From Planctomycetaceae bacterium (GTDB lineage: Bacteria > Planctomycetota > Planctomycetia > Pirellulales > PNKZ01): a stretch of DNA of 57,096 nt. Under the pieces are notes generated by a model, which was not told the DNA's origin, ran no database searches, and worked only from the letters and a program-made list of their open reading frames with translations. Positions 17,040 through 26,254 of the stretch are shown here, piece after piece. Each line of letters opens with the position of its first letter. The first letter of the stretch is position 1. The stretch is taken from positions 1 to 57,096 of the forward strand of contig JAEUIN010000010.1 of assembly GCA_016793115.1 (NCBI GenBank), read 5' to 3'. Made by a program: the position numbers and the translations under genes.

Positions 17040-19787
17040 ATGGGTTCTACGGCACAATTCAGCGAACAGCCGCCGACGGGCGAGCCTGCGCGCGTGGAAC
17101 GCCCTGTCTCCGACAGCCCGTCGGCCTCCGGAAACCGGCCGAATGTCGCCGGCCTTAGCGCTCCGCAAGTGGCGGCCGACGACGCCACGGTCATCACCCC
17201 GGCCGGCCGGCTGCCCGACTCCGGCGTCGACCAGCCCGGCCAGCCCGGCGGCGGCACGATCGTGCCGGCTCCGTCGCACGAGTTGTCGAAGCTTTTGGCC
17301 GGCGAGCGGCTCGGCAACTACGAACTCATCGAATTTGCCGGCGGCGGCGGCATGGGCGCGGTGTTCCGTGCCCGCGACCTCACGCTGCATCGCGAAGTCG
17401 CCATCAAGGTACTCTCGCGCGATCAGGCGGGCGACGAAGAAACGCTGAAACGCTTCAAGAACGAAGCCCAATCGGCGGCGCGGCTCGATCACGACAACAT
17501 CGCCCGCGTGCACTACGTCGGCGAGGATCGCGGTCTGCACTACATCGTTTTCGAGTTCATCGAAGGCGTGAACGTGCGGCAGCTCGTCGAACGCCGCGGA
17601 GTGTTGCCGCTCGACGACGCGATCAGCTACACGTTGCAAATCGCCGACGCGCTCGCGCATGCCTCGAAGCGCGACGTCGTGCACCGCGACATCAAACCGT
17701 CGAACATCATCATCACCGGACAAGGCAAGGCGAAGCTCGTCGATATGGGCCTCGCCCGGCTGCACGGCTTTCAAGCGGCCAACGCCGACCTCACGGCGTC
17801 CGGCGTCACGCTCGGCACCTTCGACTACATCTCGCCCGAGCAAGCTCGCGATCCCCGCAGCGCCGACGTGCGCAGCGACATCTACTCGCTCGGCTGCACG
17901 CTCTACTTCATGCTCACCGGTCGGCCGCCGTTCCCCGAGGGAACCGTGTTGCAGAAGCTGCTGCAGCACAACAGCGACGACCCGATCGATCCGCGTGAGT
18001 ACAATCCGAATTTGCCGGATGCGGTGACGACGATCTTGCGGAAGATGCTCGCCAAGGATCCTCAGCGCCGCTATCAAACCCCCGCCGACCTGATCGGCGA
18101 TCTGCTCCATCTGGCGGAGCGATTGGGCATTCAGCGGGCCGAAGTTCGTCTGGCGACGAAATGGGAGGCCGATTCGCGCGAGCCGTCGGCGTGGCAGCGT
18201 CACTTGCCGTGGATCGTGCCGGTGTGCGTGCTCGGCATCGTCGTCGCAGGGCTCGAACTCTACGATCGCCGCACCGAGAAAGAATGGAACGCTCAGCTGC
18301 AAAGCTCGAAATTGGGCTACTCCGGCGCGTCGCAACCCGTCCCGGCCGTCGCGGCGAATCCCCCCTCGGCCACGACGACGGCGACCGCGGCGGCGACTCC
18401 CACCGCTCCAATCGCGGCAGCCGCGTCGGTCGCGCCCGCTCCGGTTGCCGGCACGACCGGAACCGGCCTACCGCCGTCGGCGCCGTCCTCGGAGACGCCG
18501 TCGCCGATCGTCCGTCGGCTGCCGGATCCGCGTGAAGGGGTGCTCGTCGTTTGCGACACGCCCGACGGCACGGGCCGCTTCACGAGTCTGCGCGCCGCCT
18601 GTTTCGAAGCCAAGAACGGCGACGTCATCGAACTCTGCTACGACGGCGAACGCGTCGAGCGGCCGCTGGTGTTGAACAACCTCAAGGTCACGGTCCGCGC
18701 CGGCGAGGGCTATCGCCCGGCGATCCGATTCCGTCCGGCCGAAACGGCGATTCCTAATCTGCCGCACTCGATGATCTCCGTCGTCGGCGGCCGCTTGAAC
18801 TTCGTCAAACTTGAAATCGGCTTCGACGTTCCTTCGCCGCAGGAAGTGCCGGCCGACGAGTGGTCGCTCTTCACGCTTCAGCAGGCCGAATACTTACGGC
18901 TCGAGCAGTGTTTGCTCACGATTCACAACGCCGGCGTCGACGGCGTCACTTACCATCCGAACGTCGCGGCCATCGGCATGAGTCATCCTCCCGGTTCGCC
19001 GGCGATGTTGAATATGCGGATGCCCGGCGACGTCGCCGCGCCGCTCTTGGAAACGACCGGAGTCGACGTGCGGCTTGAGCATTGCATCGTTCGCGGCGAG
19101 GCCTCGCTGCTGCGGGTCGCCGAAATGCAGCCGGCCTCCCTCTCTTGGCAAAACGGTCTGCTCGCCGTCGGCGATTCCGCGTTGGTCGTCGCCGGCGGAC
19201 AATCGCAAATGGTCGACACTCAGGTTCGCCTCGACCTGAGCCATGTCACGGCCGTCGTCGGCCGCGGCCTGATCCGGGTCAGCGACGGTTTCGAGGCCCC
19301 GTACTTGCCCGCCATTTCCGTCGCGTGCGCCGATTCGATCGTCTTCTCGACTTCCGCAGCGCCGCTGCTCGATTACGACGGCATCGACGTTCGCAACGAT
19401 TTCCTCTCGACCTTTCAGTGGACCGGCGAACGCGTCTTCTACGAAGGCTTTATGCCTGAGAACTTTTGGCGGATCGATTCGGGCGACGACGTCGCACAAA
19501 TGCTGACGTACGACGATTGGCGCGCTCAGTGGGGACCGCAGCGAGAGTTGCAGACGGCTCTCGGCGAGGTGCGCTGGCGGACCACGATTCATCGCCGGCC
19601 GGTCTTCCACGCCGCCCGCGCGGAAGACTTCGCCCTCGATGAATCCCTGCCGGCCCAGCGTGCGGTCGGCGGCGCGGCCGACGGCGGCAACGTCGGCCTC
19701 AGCCTTGCGGAACTTCCCACCCCCTCGGCCACGGTCGTCTCGGCGGCGGACGACGACCAAACGCCCGCAGCCCTCGGTTCGCGCTAG
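17040..19787 (+). CDS. Transmembrane Ser/Thr protein kinase with beta-helix-like ectodomain
   Basis: A 915-residue Hanks-type kinase. A disordered N-terminus of about 85 residues precedes the kinase domain (about 95-365): glycine loop FAGGGGMGAVFRAR, catalytic HRDIKPSN with Asp217, and DMG at 235-237 in place of DFG, a change common in planctomycetes. A transmembrane helix (LPWIVPVCVLGIVVAGLEL, near 385-405) and an Ala/Pro/Thr linker lead to a C-terminal region (about 500-880) with repeats such as GDVIELCYDG and LNNLKVTVRAGEGYRP, which resemble right-handed beta-helix pectate-lyase-like folds. It probably senses an extracytoplasmic ligand and phosphorylates cytoplasmic targets. No cognate phosphatase is nearby. 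Confidence 0.9.
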   Translation: MGSTAQFSEQPPTGEPARVERPVSDSPSASGNRPNVAGLSAPQVAADDATVITPAGRLPDSGVDQPGQPGGGTIVPAPSHELSKLLAGERLGNYELIEFAGGGGMGAVFRARDLTLHREVAIKVLSRDQAGDEETLKRFKNEAQSAARLDHDNIARVHYVGEDRGLHYIVFEFIEGVNVRQLVERRGVLPLDDAISYTLQIADALAHASKRDVVHRDIKPSNIIITGQGKAKLVDMGLARLHGFQAANADLTASGVTLGTFDYISPEQARDPRSADVRSDIYSLGCTLYFMLTGRPPFPEGTVLQKLLQHNSDDPIDPREYNPNLPDAVTTILRKMLAKDPQRRYQTPADLIGDLLHLAERLGIQRAEVRLATKWEADSREPSAWQRHLPWIVPVCVLGIVVAGLELYDRRTEKEWNAQLQSSKLGYSGASQPVPAVAANPPSATTTATAAATPTAPIAAAASVAPAPVAGTTGTGLPPSAPSSETPSPIVRRLPDPREGVLVVCDTPDGTGRFTSLRAACFEAKNGDVIELCYDGERVERPLVLNNLKVTVRAGEGYRPAIRFRPAETAIPNLPHSMISVVGGRLNFVKLEIGFDVPSPQEVPADEWSLFTLQQAEYLRLEQCLLTIHNAGVDGVTYHPNVAAIGMSHPPGSPAMLNMRMPGDVAAPLLETTGVDVRLEHCIVRGEASLLRVAEMQPASLSWQNGLLAVGDSALVVAGGQSQMVDTQVRLDLSHVTAVVGRGLIRVSDGFEAPYLPAISVACADSIVFSTSAAPLLDYDGIDVRNDFLSTFQWTGERVFYEGFMPENFWRIDSGDDVAQMLTYDDWRAQWGPQRELQTALGEVRWRTTIHRRPVFHAARAEDFALDESLPAQRAVGGAADGGNVGLSLAELPTPSATVVSAADDDQTPAALGSR

Positions 19788-19883
19788 CCGGCGTCGGCTG
19801 CCGAGCTAGACTAGGAACTCGGCGCCCGCGACCTACCCTTGTCGCGCGGCGCATCGCTTTCCGTTCCACACAGGCGACGCTCC

Positions 19884-21344
19884 ATGACTTTGCGCCGTTC
19901 CGCCGCAGTCGTCCTTTTCTTGCTGCTTCCCTTGCTCGCCCGGCCCGCACTCGCCGGCTCTCCGGAGCCGAGTCCGGCCAAGCTGGCCGCGATCGCCGCG
20001 ATCGAGAAGAATTCCGCCGCCGTCGGCGAATGGGGACGAAAGATTTGGGAGTTCGCCGAACCGGCCTTTCAAGAACACAACTCATCGAAGCTCTTGGCCG
20101 ACGCCTTGGAGCAGGCCGGCTTTCGCGTTCGTCGCGGCGCGGCCGATATGCCCACCTCGTTCGTCGCCGAGTTCGGCGCGGGAACACCGGTCGTCGCCCT
20201 GTTGGCCGAATACGACGCGCTGCCCGGCCTCTCGCAACTCGACCAACCGCAGCAGCAAGTCAATCCGCGCCAAACGGCGGGGCATGGTTGCGGGCACAAT
20301 CTGTTCGGCGCGGCGATCGTCGGCGCGGCGATCGCCGCGAAAGACGCGATGACGTCGGCGAAGCTCGGCGGAACGATTCGCGTCTACGGGTGTCCGGCCG
20401 AAGAAGGGGGCTGCGGCAAGGCCTATCTCGTCCGCGCCGGCGAATTCAAAGACGTCGACGTCGCCGTGCACTGGCATCCCGGCTCGTCGAATTCGGCCGG
20501 CATGAAGTCGTCGCTGGCCATCATTCGGTTTCGCACAAGATTCACCGGCGTGTCGGCCCACGCGGCGGGGAGCCCGCAACTCGGCCGCAGCGCGCTCGAC
20601 GGCGTGGAATTGATGAACGTAGGCATCAATTTCTTGCGCGAACACGTCACTTCGGCGGCGCGCATCCACTACGTGATCACCAACGGGGGCAACCGGCCGA
20701 ACGTCGTGCCTCAAGAAGCCGAGGCTTGGTATTACATCCGCGCCCCGCGCATGAGCGAGGCCCAAGCCATTTTCGCGCGTGCGAAGAAGATCGCCGAAGG
20801 AGCCGCGCTGATGACGGAAACGAAGCACGAAATCCGCATGATCACCGGGAGCTACGAAATCCTGGTCAACGAGCCGCTGGCGCGGGCCATGGACGCCAAT
20901 TTGCGCCATATCGGCGCGCCGCAGTTCACCTCGGAAGAGCGGGCGTTCGCCGCCGAAGTGCGCAAGGAGTTCGGCGTATCGAGCAAGCCCGACGAAGAGC
21001 CGCTGGCGACGCGCATCGAACCCGTGGAAATCGGCATGAGCAACGGTTCGACCGACGTCGGCGACGTTTCTTGGGTCGTGCCGACCGTGGGCTTGAGCGT
21101 CGCGACGACGGCGCGCGAAATTCCCGGCCACAGTTGGGCCAACACCGCTTGCGCGGGAATGAGCATCGGGCGGCGCGGCTCGATCGTCGCGGCCAAAGTG
21201 CTCGCCGCCACGACCGTCGATCTTCTCGAGCGGCCCGACTTGCTGAAGACGGCCCAACGCGACTTTCGCCGACGCCTTGGCGAAACGAAGTATGCCACCG
21301 TGTTATCGGACGGACCGCCGCCGGAGAAGCTCGACGACTTTTAG
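19884..21344 (+). CDS. Exported M20 family amidohydrolase (AbgB-like)
   Basis: A 486-residue metallopeptidase of the M20 amidohydrolase group, closest in motif order to the p-aminobenzoyl-glutamate hydrolase B subunit. A signal peptide (to about residue 24, LLARPALA) precedes ALLAEYDALPG, QTAGHGCGHNLFG (metal His), GCPAEEGGCGKAYLV (catalytic and metal Glu), AVHWHPG and a C-terminal NGSTDVGDVSWVVPT. The lid domain is present. The substrate is likely an N-acyl or amide-linked amino acid, acting in the periplasm. The ATG at 19884 begins the signal peptide. It lies about 100 bases after the kinase gene in the same direction, perhaps co-transcribed. Confidence 0.88.
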   Translation: MTLRRSAAVVLFLLLPLLARPALAGSPEPSPAKLAAIAAIEKNSAAVGEWGRKIWEFAEPAFQEHNSSKLLADALEQAGFRVRRGAADMPTSFVAEFGAGTPVVALLAEYDALPGLSQLDQPQQQVNPRQTAGHGCGHNLFGAAIVGAAIAAKDAMTSAKLGGTIRVYGCPAEEGGCGKAYLVRAGEFKDVDVAVHWHPGSSNSAGMKSSLAIIRFRTRFTGVSAHAAGSPQLGRSALDGVELMNVGINFLREHVTSAARIHYVITNGGNRPNVVPQEAEAWYYIRAPRMSEAQAIFARAKKIAEGAALMTETKHEIRMITGSYEILVNEPLARAMDANLRHIGAPQFTSEERAFAAEVRKEFGVSSKPDEEPLATRIEPVEIGMSNGSTDVGDVSWVVPTVGLSVATTAREIPGHSWANTACAGMSIGRRGSIVAAKVLAATTVDLLERPDLLKTAQRDFRRRLGETKYATVLSDGPPPEKLDDF

Positions 21345-21556
21345 GCCCCGCACGCCCGCTGCGAGCCCCTCGCAAGGTGCATTCAATTATGCGGTAATTG
21401 CGTCGGATAATCAGCGGCATTCCGCCCTTGTGAGCGCCCGCCCGCAGGAATAGTTTAGTGGCACGGACCCCGCACTTTTCGGATCGGCCCGCAATCGGCC
21501 CCGAAGTCCGTCTCGCCTCGCCTTCTCGTCTCCGTCATCCCCCGGAATCACTCACC

Positions 21557-24352
21557 ATGCTGCGTGTTGACTCACGCTTCAGCCGGCTCATCGTCTGCGC
21601 GTTCGCGGCGTTGATCGGCTCGACCAGCTTTGCCGATTCACCCGTTCGACTCGAACAGGGCGACCACGTCGTCATCGTCGGCAATACGCTTGCCGAACGA
21701 ATGCAATACTTCGGCGCGTTTGAGACTCTGTTGCATAGTCGTTTCCCGGAGTTGCAGCTCGTCGTGCGCAACCTCGGCTGGTCCGCCGACGAACTTACGC
21801 TCCGCCCGCGCTCGAAAGACTTCGTCGATCACGGTCATACGTTGGCCGACCACAAACCGAACGTCCTGATCGCGATGTTCGGCTTTAACGAGTCGTTCGC
21901 CGGTCCCTCGGGCGTCGCCAAGTTCGAAGCCGATCTCGAACGCTTCCTCGCCGCGCCGCAAGAGCTCGACCAATATGCCGGCTTACGCAGTCAATGGGAT
22001 AAGCGCGAAGACAAGCCGATCGATCGGGCGAAGCTGGAGTCGCTGCGGCAGATCGTACTCGTTTCGCCGCTCGCGCACGAAAACCTCGACGACCCGAGCC
22101 TGCCCGACGGCGCCGCGCGAAACGACGTCTTAAAGCTCTACGTCGACGCGATGCGGCGGATCGCGAATAAGCGCGGCGTTCCGTTCGTCGACTTGTTCGC
22201 CGCGTCGCAAGAGCTGATGGCGAACGCCGGCTCGCAGAAACTCACCATCAACGGCGTGCATCTCAACGCTCACGGCGATCAATTGATCGGCGCAGCGCTC
22301 GATGAAGCCTTGTTCGGACCGCGTCCGGCCCCGAACGGCGCCGTCGACCTCGAAAAACTGCACGCCGAAGTCCAAGAGAAGAACCTGCAATTCTTTTACG
22401 ACTACCGCGCGATCAACGGTTTCTACATCTACGGCGGCCGCAAGCAACCGTTCGGCGTCGTCAATTTCCCCGCCGAGTTCGCCAAGCTCCGCAAGATGAC
22501 CGCGGTCCGCGATCGCCGCATCTGGGATGTCGCTCAAGGGAAATCGGTCGACGACCACATCGACGATTCCGGCACGGGCGAGTTCGCGAGGATCGAGACC
22601 AACTTCAAGAATCCGATCGTGATCACGTCGCCCGCCGACGCCGCGGCGACGTTCGAGTTGCCCGCAGGCTATGCGATCAATCTGTTCGCCTCGGAAGAAG
22701 ACTTTCCCGACTTGGCGAATCCGGTGCAATTCACGTTCGACTCCCGCGGTCGCTTGTGGGTGACGACCATGCAGTCATATCCGATGTATCTGCCCGGCAC
22801 GCCGGTCGACGACAAAATTCTGATTCTCGAAGACACCGACGGAGACGGGCGGGCCGACAAGCAAACCGTGTTCGCCGACAAGCTGCATGTGCCGACCGGC
22901 ATCGAGTTCGGCCGCGGCGGCGTCTTTGTCGCGCAGCAGCCCAACTTGATGTTCCTGAAAGACGTCGACGGCGACGATCGAGCCGACGTTCGCGAACTCG
23001 TGCTCCACGGTTTCGACTCGGCCGACTCTCACCACTCGATCAGCGCCTTCACCTACGACCAGGGCGGGGCGCTCTACTTCGAAGAAGGAACGTTCCACCA
23101 TACCCAGGTGGAGACGCCTTACGGTCCGCGGCGCTGCGCCAACGCCGGAGTGTTTCGCTGGGAGCCCCGCACCTGGCGTTTCGACGTCTTCGTCTCGTAC
23201 GGTTTCGCCAATCCGTGGGGGCACGTCGTCGATTCGTGGGGGCAAAACTTCATCGCCGACGCTTCGCCGGGGGCGAACTACGTCGGCGCGGCGTTTTCCG
23301 GCGATGTGGACTACCCGAACAAGCACGGCAATCTCAAGCAGTTTCTCACGAAACAATGGCGTCCTACGGCCGGCTGCGAACTCGTCTCCAGTCGCAATTT
23401 CCCTCCGGAATCCCAAGGCAACTACCTGCTCAACAACTGCATCGGCTTCCAAGGGGTGCTGCAGTACAAGCTGCGGGAAGACGGAGCAGGCTTCGCCGCC
23501 GATCCGGTCGATCCGCTTGTGCGTTCCACCGATCCGAACTTTCGTCCGGTCGACATCGAGTTCGGACCCGACGGCGCGCTCTATCTCTGCGATTGGTTCA
23601 ATCCGCTCGTCGGCCACATGCAGCACAACCTACGCGATCCGAATCGGGACCAAAAGCACGGCCGCATCTGGCGCGTCGTCTACACCAAGAATCCGCTCGT
23701 CCAAGCGCCGCCGATCGCCGACGAACCGATCGCCGCCTTACTCGCTTTGCTCATGAGCGAACCGGAGGAGCGCACGCGCTATCGCGTGCGCATGGAACTG
23801 TGGAATCGCGACACCGACGACGTGCTGGCCGAACTCGGCAGTTGGATCGCAGGCCTCGCCGCCGACGACCCGAACCGTGAGCACCACCTGTTGGAAGCGC
23901 TGTGGCTCCGCCAGGCGCACGACGTCGTCGACGAGAAACTGCTGACGCAATTGCTTCGCTCGCCCGAGCCAAAGGCCCGCGCCGCCGCGACGCGCGTGCT
24001 TTGCTATTGGCGCGATCGCGTCGGCGATCCGATCGCGCTCTTGCGGCGACAGGCCGCGGACGAGCATCCCCGAGTCCGACTCGAAGCGGTGCGGGCTTTG
24101 AGCTTCTTCCGCGAACAAGCGGCGGTCGAAGCGGCCGTCGAGTCGTTGATCTACGAACAAGACGATTACCTAAAGTACACGCTCGACGAAACGTTGAAAA
24201 CGCTCGAGCTGCGCCTCGACGGCGCAACGACTGTGCCCGACAACCCGACGGATCGAGAGAAGCGGAGCGCCGCGGCCGAAAAACGCCGCGGGGAGCCCGA
24301 ATCGGTCGCGCCGGTCGTCCCTCGAAAAGGTACCGGACGGGCCAAACCGTAG
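21557..24352 (+). CDS. Exported SGNH-hydrolase / dehydrogenase-like propeller / HEAT protein
   Basis: A 931-residue planctomycete-type protein. A signal peptide (to about residue 23, STSFA) is followed by an SGNH/GDSL-hydrolase-like domain (about 30-260; the usual GDSL Ser motif is replaced by VIVGNTLAERMQYFG, while DLFAAS and the HLNAHG His block are present). The centre (about 365-720) matches the membrane-bound-dehydrogenase-type propeller (TIGR02604-like): YAINLFASEEDFPDLANP, ILEDTDGDGRADKQTVFAD and EFGPDGALYLCDWFNP. HEAT-like repeats fill the C-terminus (about 740-890). The cytochrome domain usually attached to this architecture is encoded by the next gene, 53 bases downstream, so the two probably work as one periplasmic redox complex. 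Confidence 0.85.
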   Translation: MLRVDSRFSRLIVCAFAALIGSTSFADSPVRLEQGDHVVIVGNTLAERMQYFGAFETLLHSRFPELQLVVRNLGWSADELTLRPRSKDFVDHGHTLADHKPNVLIAMFGFNESFAGPSGVAKFEADLERFLAAPQELDQYAGLRSQWDKREDKPIDRAKLESLRQIVLVSPLAHENLDDPSLPDGAARNDVLKLYVDAMRRIANKRGVPFVDLFAASQELMANAGSQKLTINGVHLNAHGDQLIGAALDEALFGPRPAPNGAVDLEKLHAEVQEKNLQFFYDYRAINGFYIYGGRKQPFGVVNFPAEFAKLRKMTAVRDRRIWDVAQGKSVDDHIDDSGTGEFARIETNFKNPIVITSPADAAATFELPAGYAINLFASEEDFPDLANPVQFTFDSRGRLWVTTMQSYPMYLPGTPVDDKILILEDTDGDGRADKQTVFADKLHVPTGIEFGRGGVFVAQQPNLMFLKDVDGDDRADVRELVLHGFDSADSHHSISAFTYDQGGALYFEEGTFHHTQVETPYGPRRCANAGVFRWEPRTWRFDVFVSYGFANPWGHVVDSWGQNFIADASPGANYVGAAFSGDVDYPNKHGNLKQFLTKQWRPTAGCELVSSRNFPPESQGNYLLNNCIGFQGVLQYKLREDGAGFAADPVDPLVRSTDPNFRPVDIEFGPDGALYLCDWFNPLVGHMQHNLRDPNRDQKHGRIWRVVYTKNPLVQAPPIADEPIAALLALLMSEPEERTRYRVRMELWNRDTDDVLAELGSWIAGLAADDPNREHHLLEALWLRQAHDVVDEKLLTQLLRSPEPKARAAATRVLCYWRDRVGDPIALLRRQAADEHPRVRLEAVRALSFFREQAAVEAAVESLIYEQDDYLKYTLDETLKTLELRLDGATTVPDNPTDREKRSAAAEKRRGEPESVAPVVPRKGTGRAKP

Positions 24353-24405
24353 CGTCGGACGACATCGTCGACTGAACTGTACTTGTTTCGCCTAGAGATA
24401 CTCGC

Positions 24406-26193
24406 ATGTCCCGCTTTCGAATCTATCGCTCAGCGCTGCTTTGCCTCGCCGGCTCGATCGCGCCGCTGATTGCCGCGTTGCCGGAGACTCCGGCCGCCGA
24501 CAAATCGAGCGCCGTCGTTGCGCTCGTCAAATTGCTCGACAGCGGCCGGCTGCCGCCGGAGCGGACCGGCGCCGTGGTGGAGATGATCTGTTCGCGGGGG
24601 CGAGCCGACGATTTGGCGACGATGCTCCGGCGTACCATCGACGGTCAATTCGATCCGCAACTCCAGGTTCGCGTGCTGGAACTCCTGACGGACGCCGCCC
24701 AGGTGCGCAAGGTCACGCCGTCGGGCGACTTGACGAGCGTCATCGGCTTGATCGGTGCGGAAGGGGGCGACGCCGCGGTACGGCGGGCGGCGATTAAGCT
24801 CGCCGCGACTTGGCAAGTGCCGCAGATCGCCTCGTCTCTGCGATCGTTGGCGACCGACGACCGATCCGGCGCCGCGCTGCGAGGCGTCGCCGTCGAAGGC
24901 TTGGCCTCGCTCGGCGACGCCGACGCACGAGCGACGCTCGTCGCGATCGCCGCCTCCGACAAGAGCGTCGGCTTGCGGATGCACGCGTCGGCCGCGCTGG
25001 CGAAACTCGACCTGAACTCGGCCGCGACCACGGCCGCGGCGGCGCTGACCGCCGCAAAATCGGAAGACGACGTCGGACCGATGGTCGACGCGTTCTTGAA
25101 TCGCAAAGGGGGCTCGGAACAGTGGGCCGCGGCGCTTACCAAGGTCGATCTCCCGGCCGACGCCGCCAAGCTCGCCCTGCGACACATGTATTCCGTCGGA
25201 CGCAGCGACGCCGCGCTTTCGGACGTACTGAGCAAAGCGGCCGGCATCGCACTCGACCAAAAACCGCCGACGCCGGAGGAGTTGCGTCGACTTTTGGCCG
25301 ACGTGGCCGCGCACGGCGACGCTTCGCGCGGGGAAAAAGTGTTTCGACGAAGCGACCTGAGTTGCTTGAAGTGTCACGCATTGGCTCGCGCCGGCGGACA
25401 AGTCGGGCCGGAACTGACGGCGGTCGGTTCGATTTCTCCCGTCGATTACATTGCCAACTCGATTCTTGTGCCGAACTTGGCCGTGAAAGAGCAGTTCGTA
25501 ACGCGAGTCTTTGTCACCGACGACGGTCAAACGGTGACGGGGATCGTGATCGATCGCGACGCACAACGGGTGAACGTTCGCGACGCCTCCGGCAAGGTCG
25601 TCACGATACCGACTGCGGATATCGACGAGGAGGAAGAAGGAAAGTCGTTGATGCCGCAAGGCTTAACGAAATTCCTGACGCGTGACGAGCTGATCGATCT
25701 GATCAAGTTTGTCTCGGAACTCGGACGCCCCGGACCCTACGCCATTCGTTCGACGCCGACGATTCAACGATGGCGAGTGCTGCGGAACGTTTCACCGCAA
25801 GCGAGCGTCGAACACCTGTCGACGGAATGGCTGCGCAAGCTCGTTCTCGCTCGCCCCGCGGAGGAATGGACGACCGTGTACGCAACCGCGGCGGGTGATC
25901 TCCCCCTAAACGAAGTGAGCGATACAGGCCGGCTCGTCGTCGTGCAAGGGGAGTTGCAAGTTGTCGAGCCGGGCGAAATCGAATTGCAGATAAATTCGAC
26001 TTCGACACCGTCTGTATGGTACGACGCTGATGTGCTGCCGAGCGATTCCGCCCGGAAAATCACGTTGAGCCCCGGAGTCCACCGCCTTACGTTTGCCTTG
26101 GTCGTCCCAGATCAGCCGGAACCGACGTTCAAAGTCGCCGTCGTCAAGCCGGCCGGATCGAAAGCCCAATTCGACGTCGTCGGAGGACAGTAG
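24406..26193 (+). CDS. Exported HEAT-repeat protein with CxxCH cytochrome c domain
   Basis: A 595-residue partner of the preceding protein. A signal peptide (to about residue 28) is followed by HEAT/armadillo-like helices (about 30-300), then a PVC-type heme-binding domain (TIGR02603-like) with Cys320-Leu-Lys-Cys323-His324, GPELTAVGSISPVDYIANSI and VTIPTADIDEEE, and a C-terminal extra domain (about 455-595) probably beta-rich. Heme is expected to attach covalently in the periplasm. In many planctomycetes this domain is fused to the propeller-HEAT protein; here it is a separate gene in the same operon. The electron donor and substrate are unknown. Confidence 0.87.
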   Translation: MSRFRIYRSALLCLAGSIAPLIAALPETPAADKSSAVVALVKLLDSGRLPPERTGAVVEMICSRGRADDLATMLRRTIDGQFDPQLQVRVLELLTDAAQVRKVTPSGDLTSVIGLIGAEGGDAAVRRAAIKLAATWQVPQIASSLRSLATDDRSGAALRGVAVEGLASLGDADARATLVAIAASDKSVGLRMHASAALAKLDLNSAATTAAAALTAAKSEDDVGPMVDAFLNRKGGSEQWAAALTKVDLPADAAKLALRHMYSVGRSDAALSDVLSKAAGIALDQKPPTPEELRRLLADVAAHGDASRGEKVFRRSDLSCLKCHALARAGGQVGPELTAVGSISPVDYIANSILVPNLAVKEQFVTRVFVTDDGQTVTGIVIDRDAQRVNVRDASGKVVTIPTADIDEEEEGKSLMPQGLTKFLTRDELIDLIKFVSELGRPGPYAIRSTPTIQRWRVLRNVSPQASVEHLSTEWLRKLVLARPAEEWTTVYATAAGDLPLNEVSDTGRLVVVQGELQVVEPGEIELQINSTSTPSVWYDADVLPSDSARKITLSPGVHRLTFALVVPDQPEPTFKVAVVKPAGSKAQFDVVGGQ

Positions 26194-26254
26194 GAACTTG
26201 TCGAAATCACGGCGCTCGACTGCGTCGCGAGACGGTTTGTTTCTTCGCCACATC

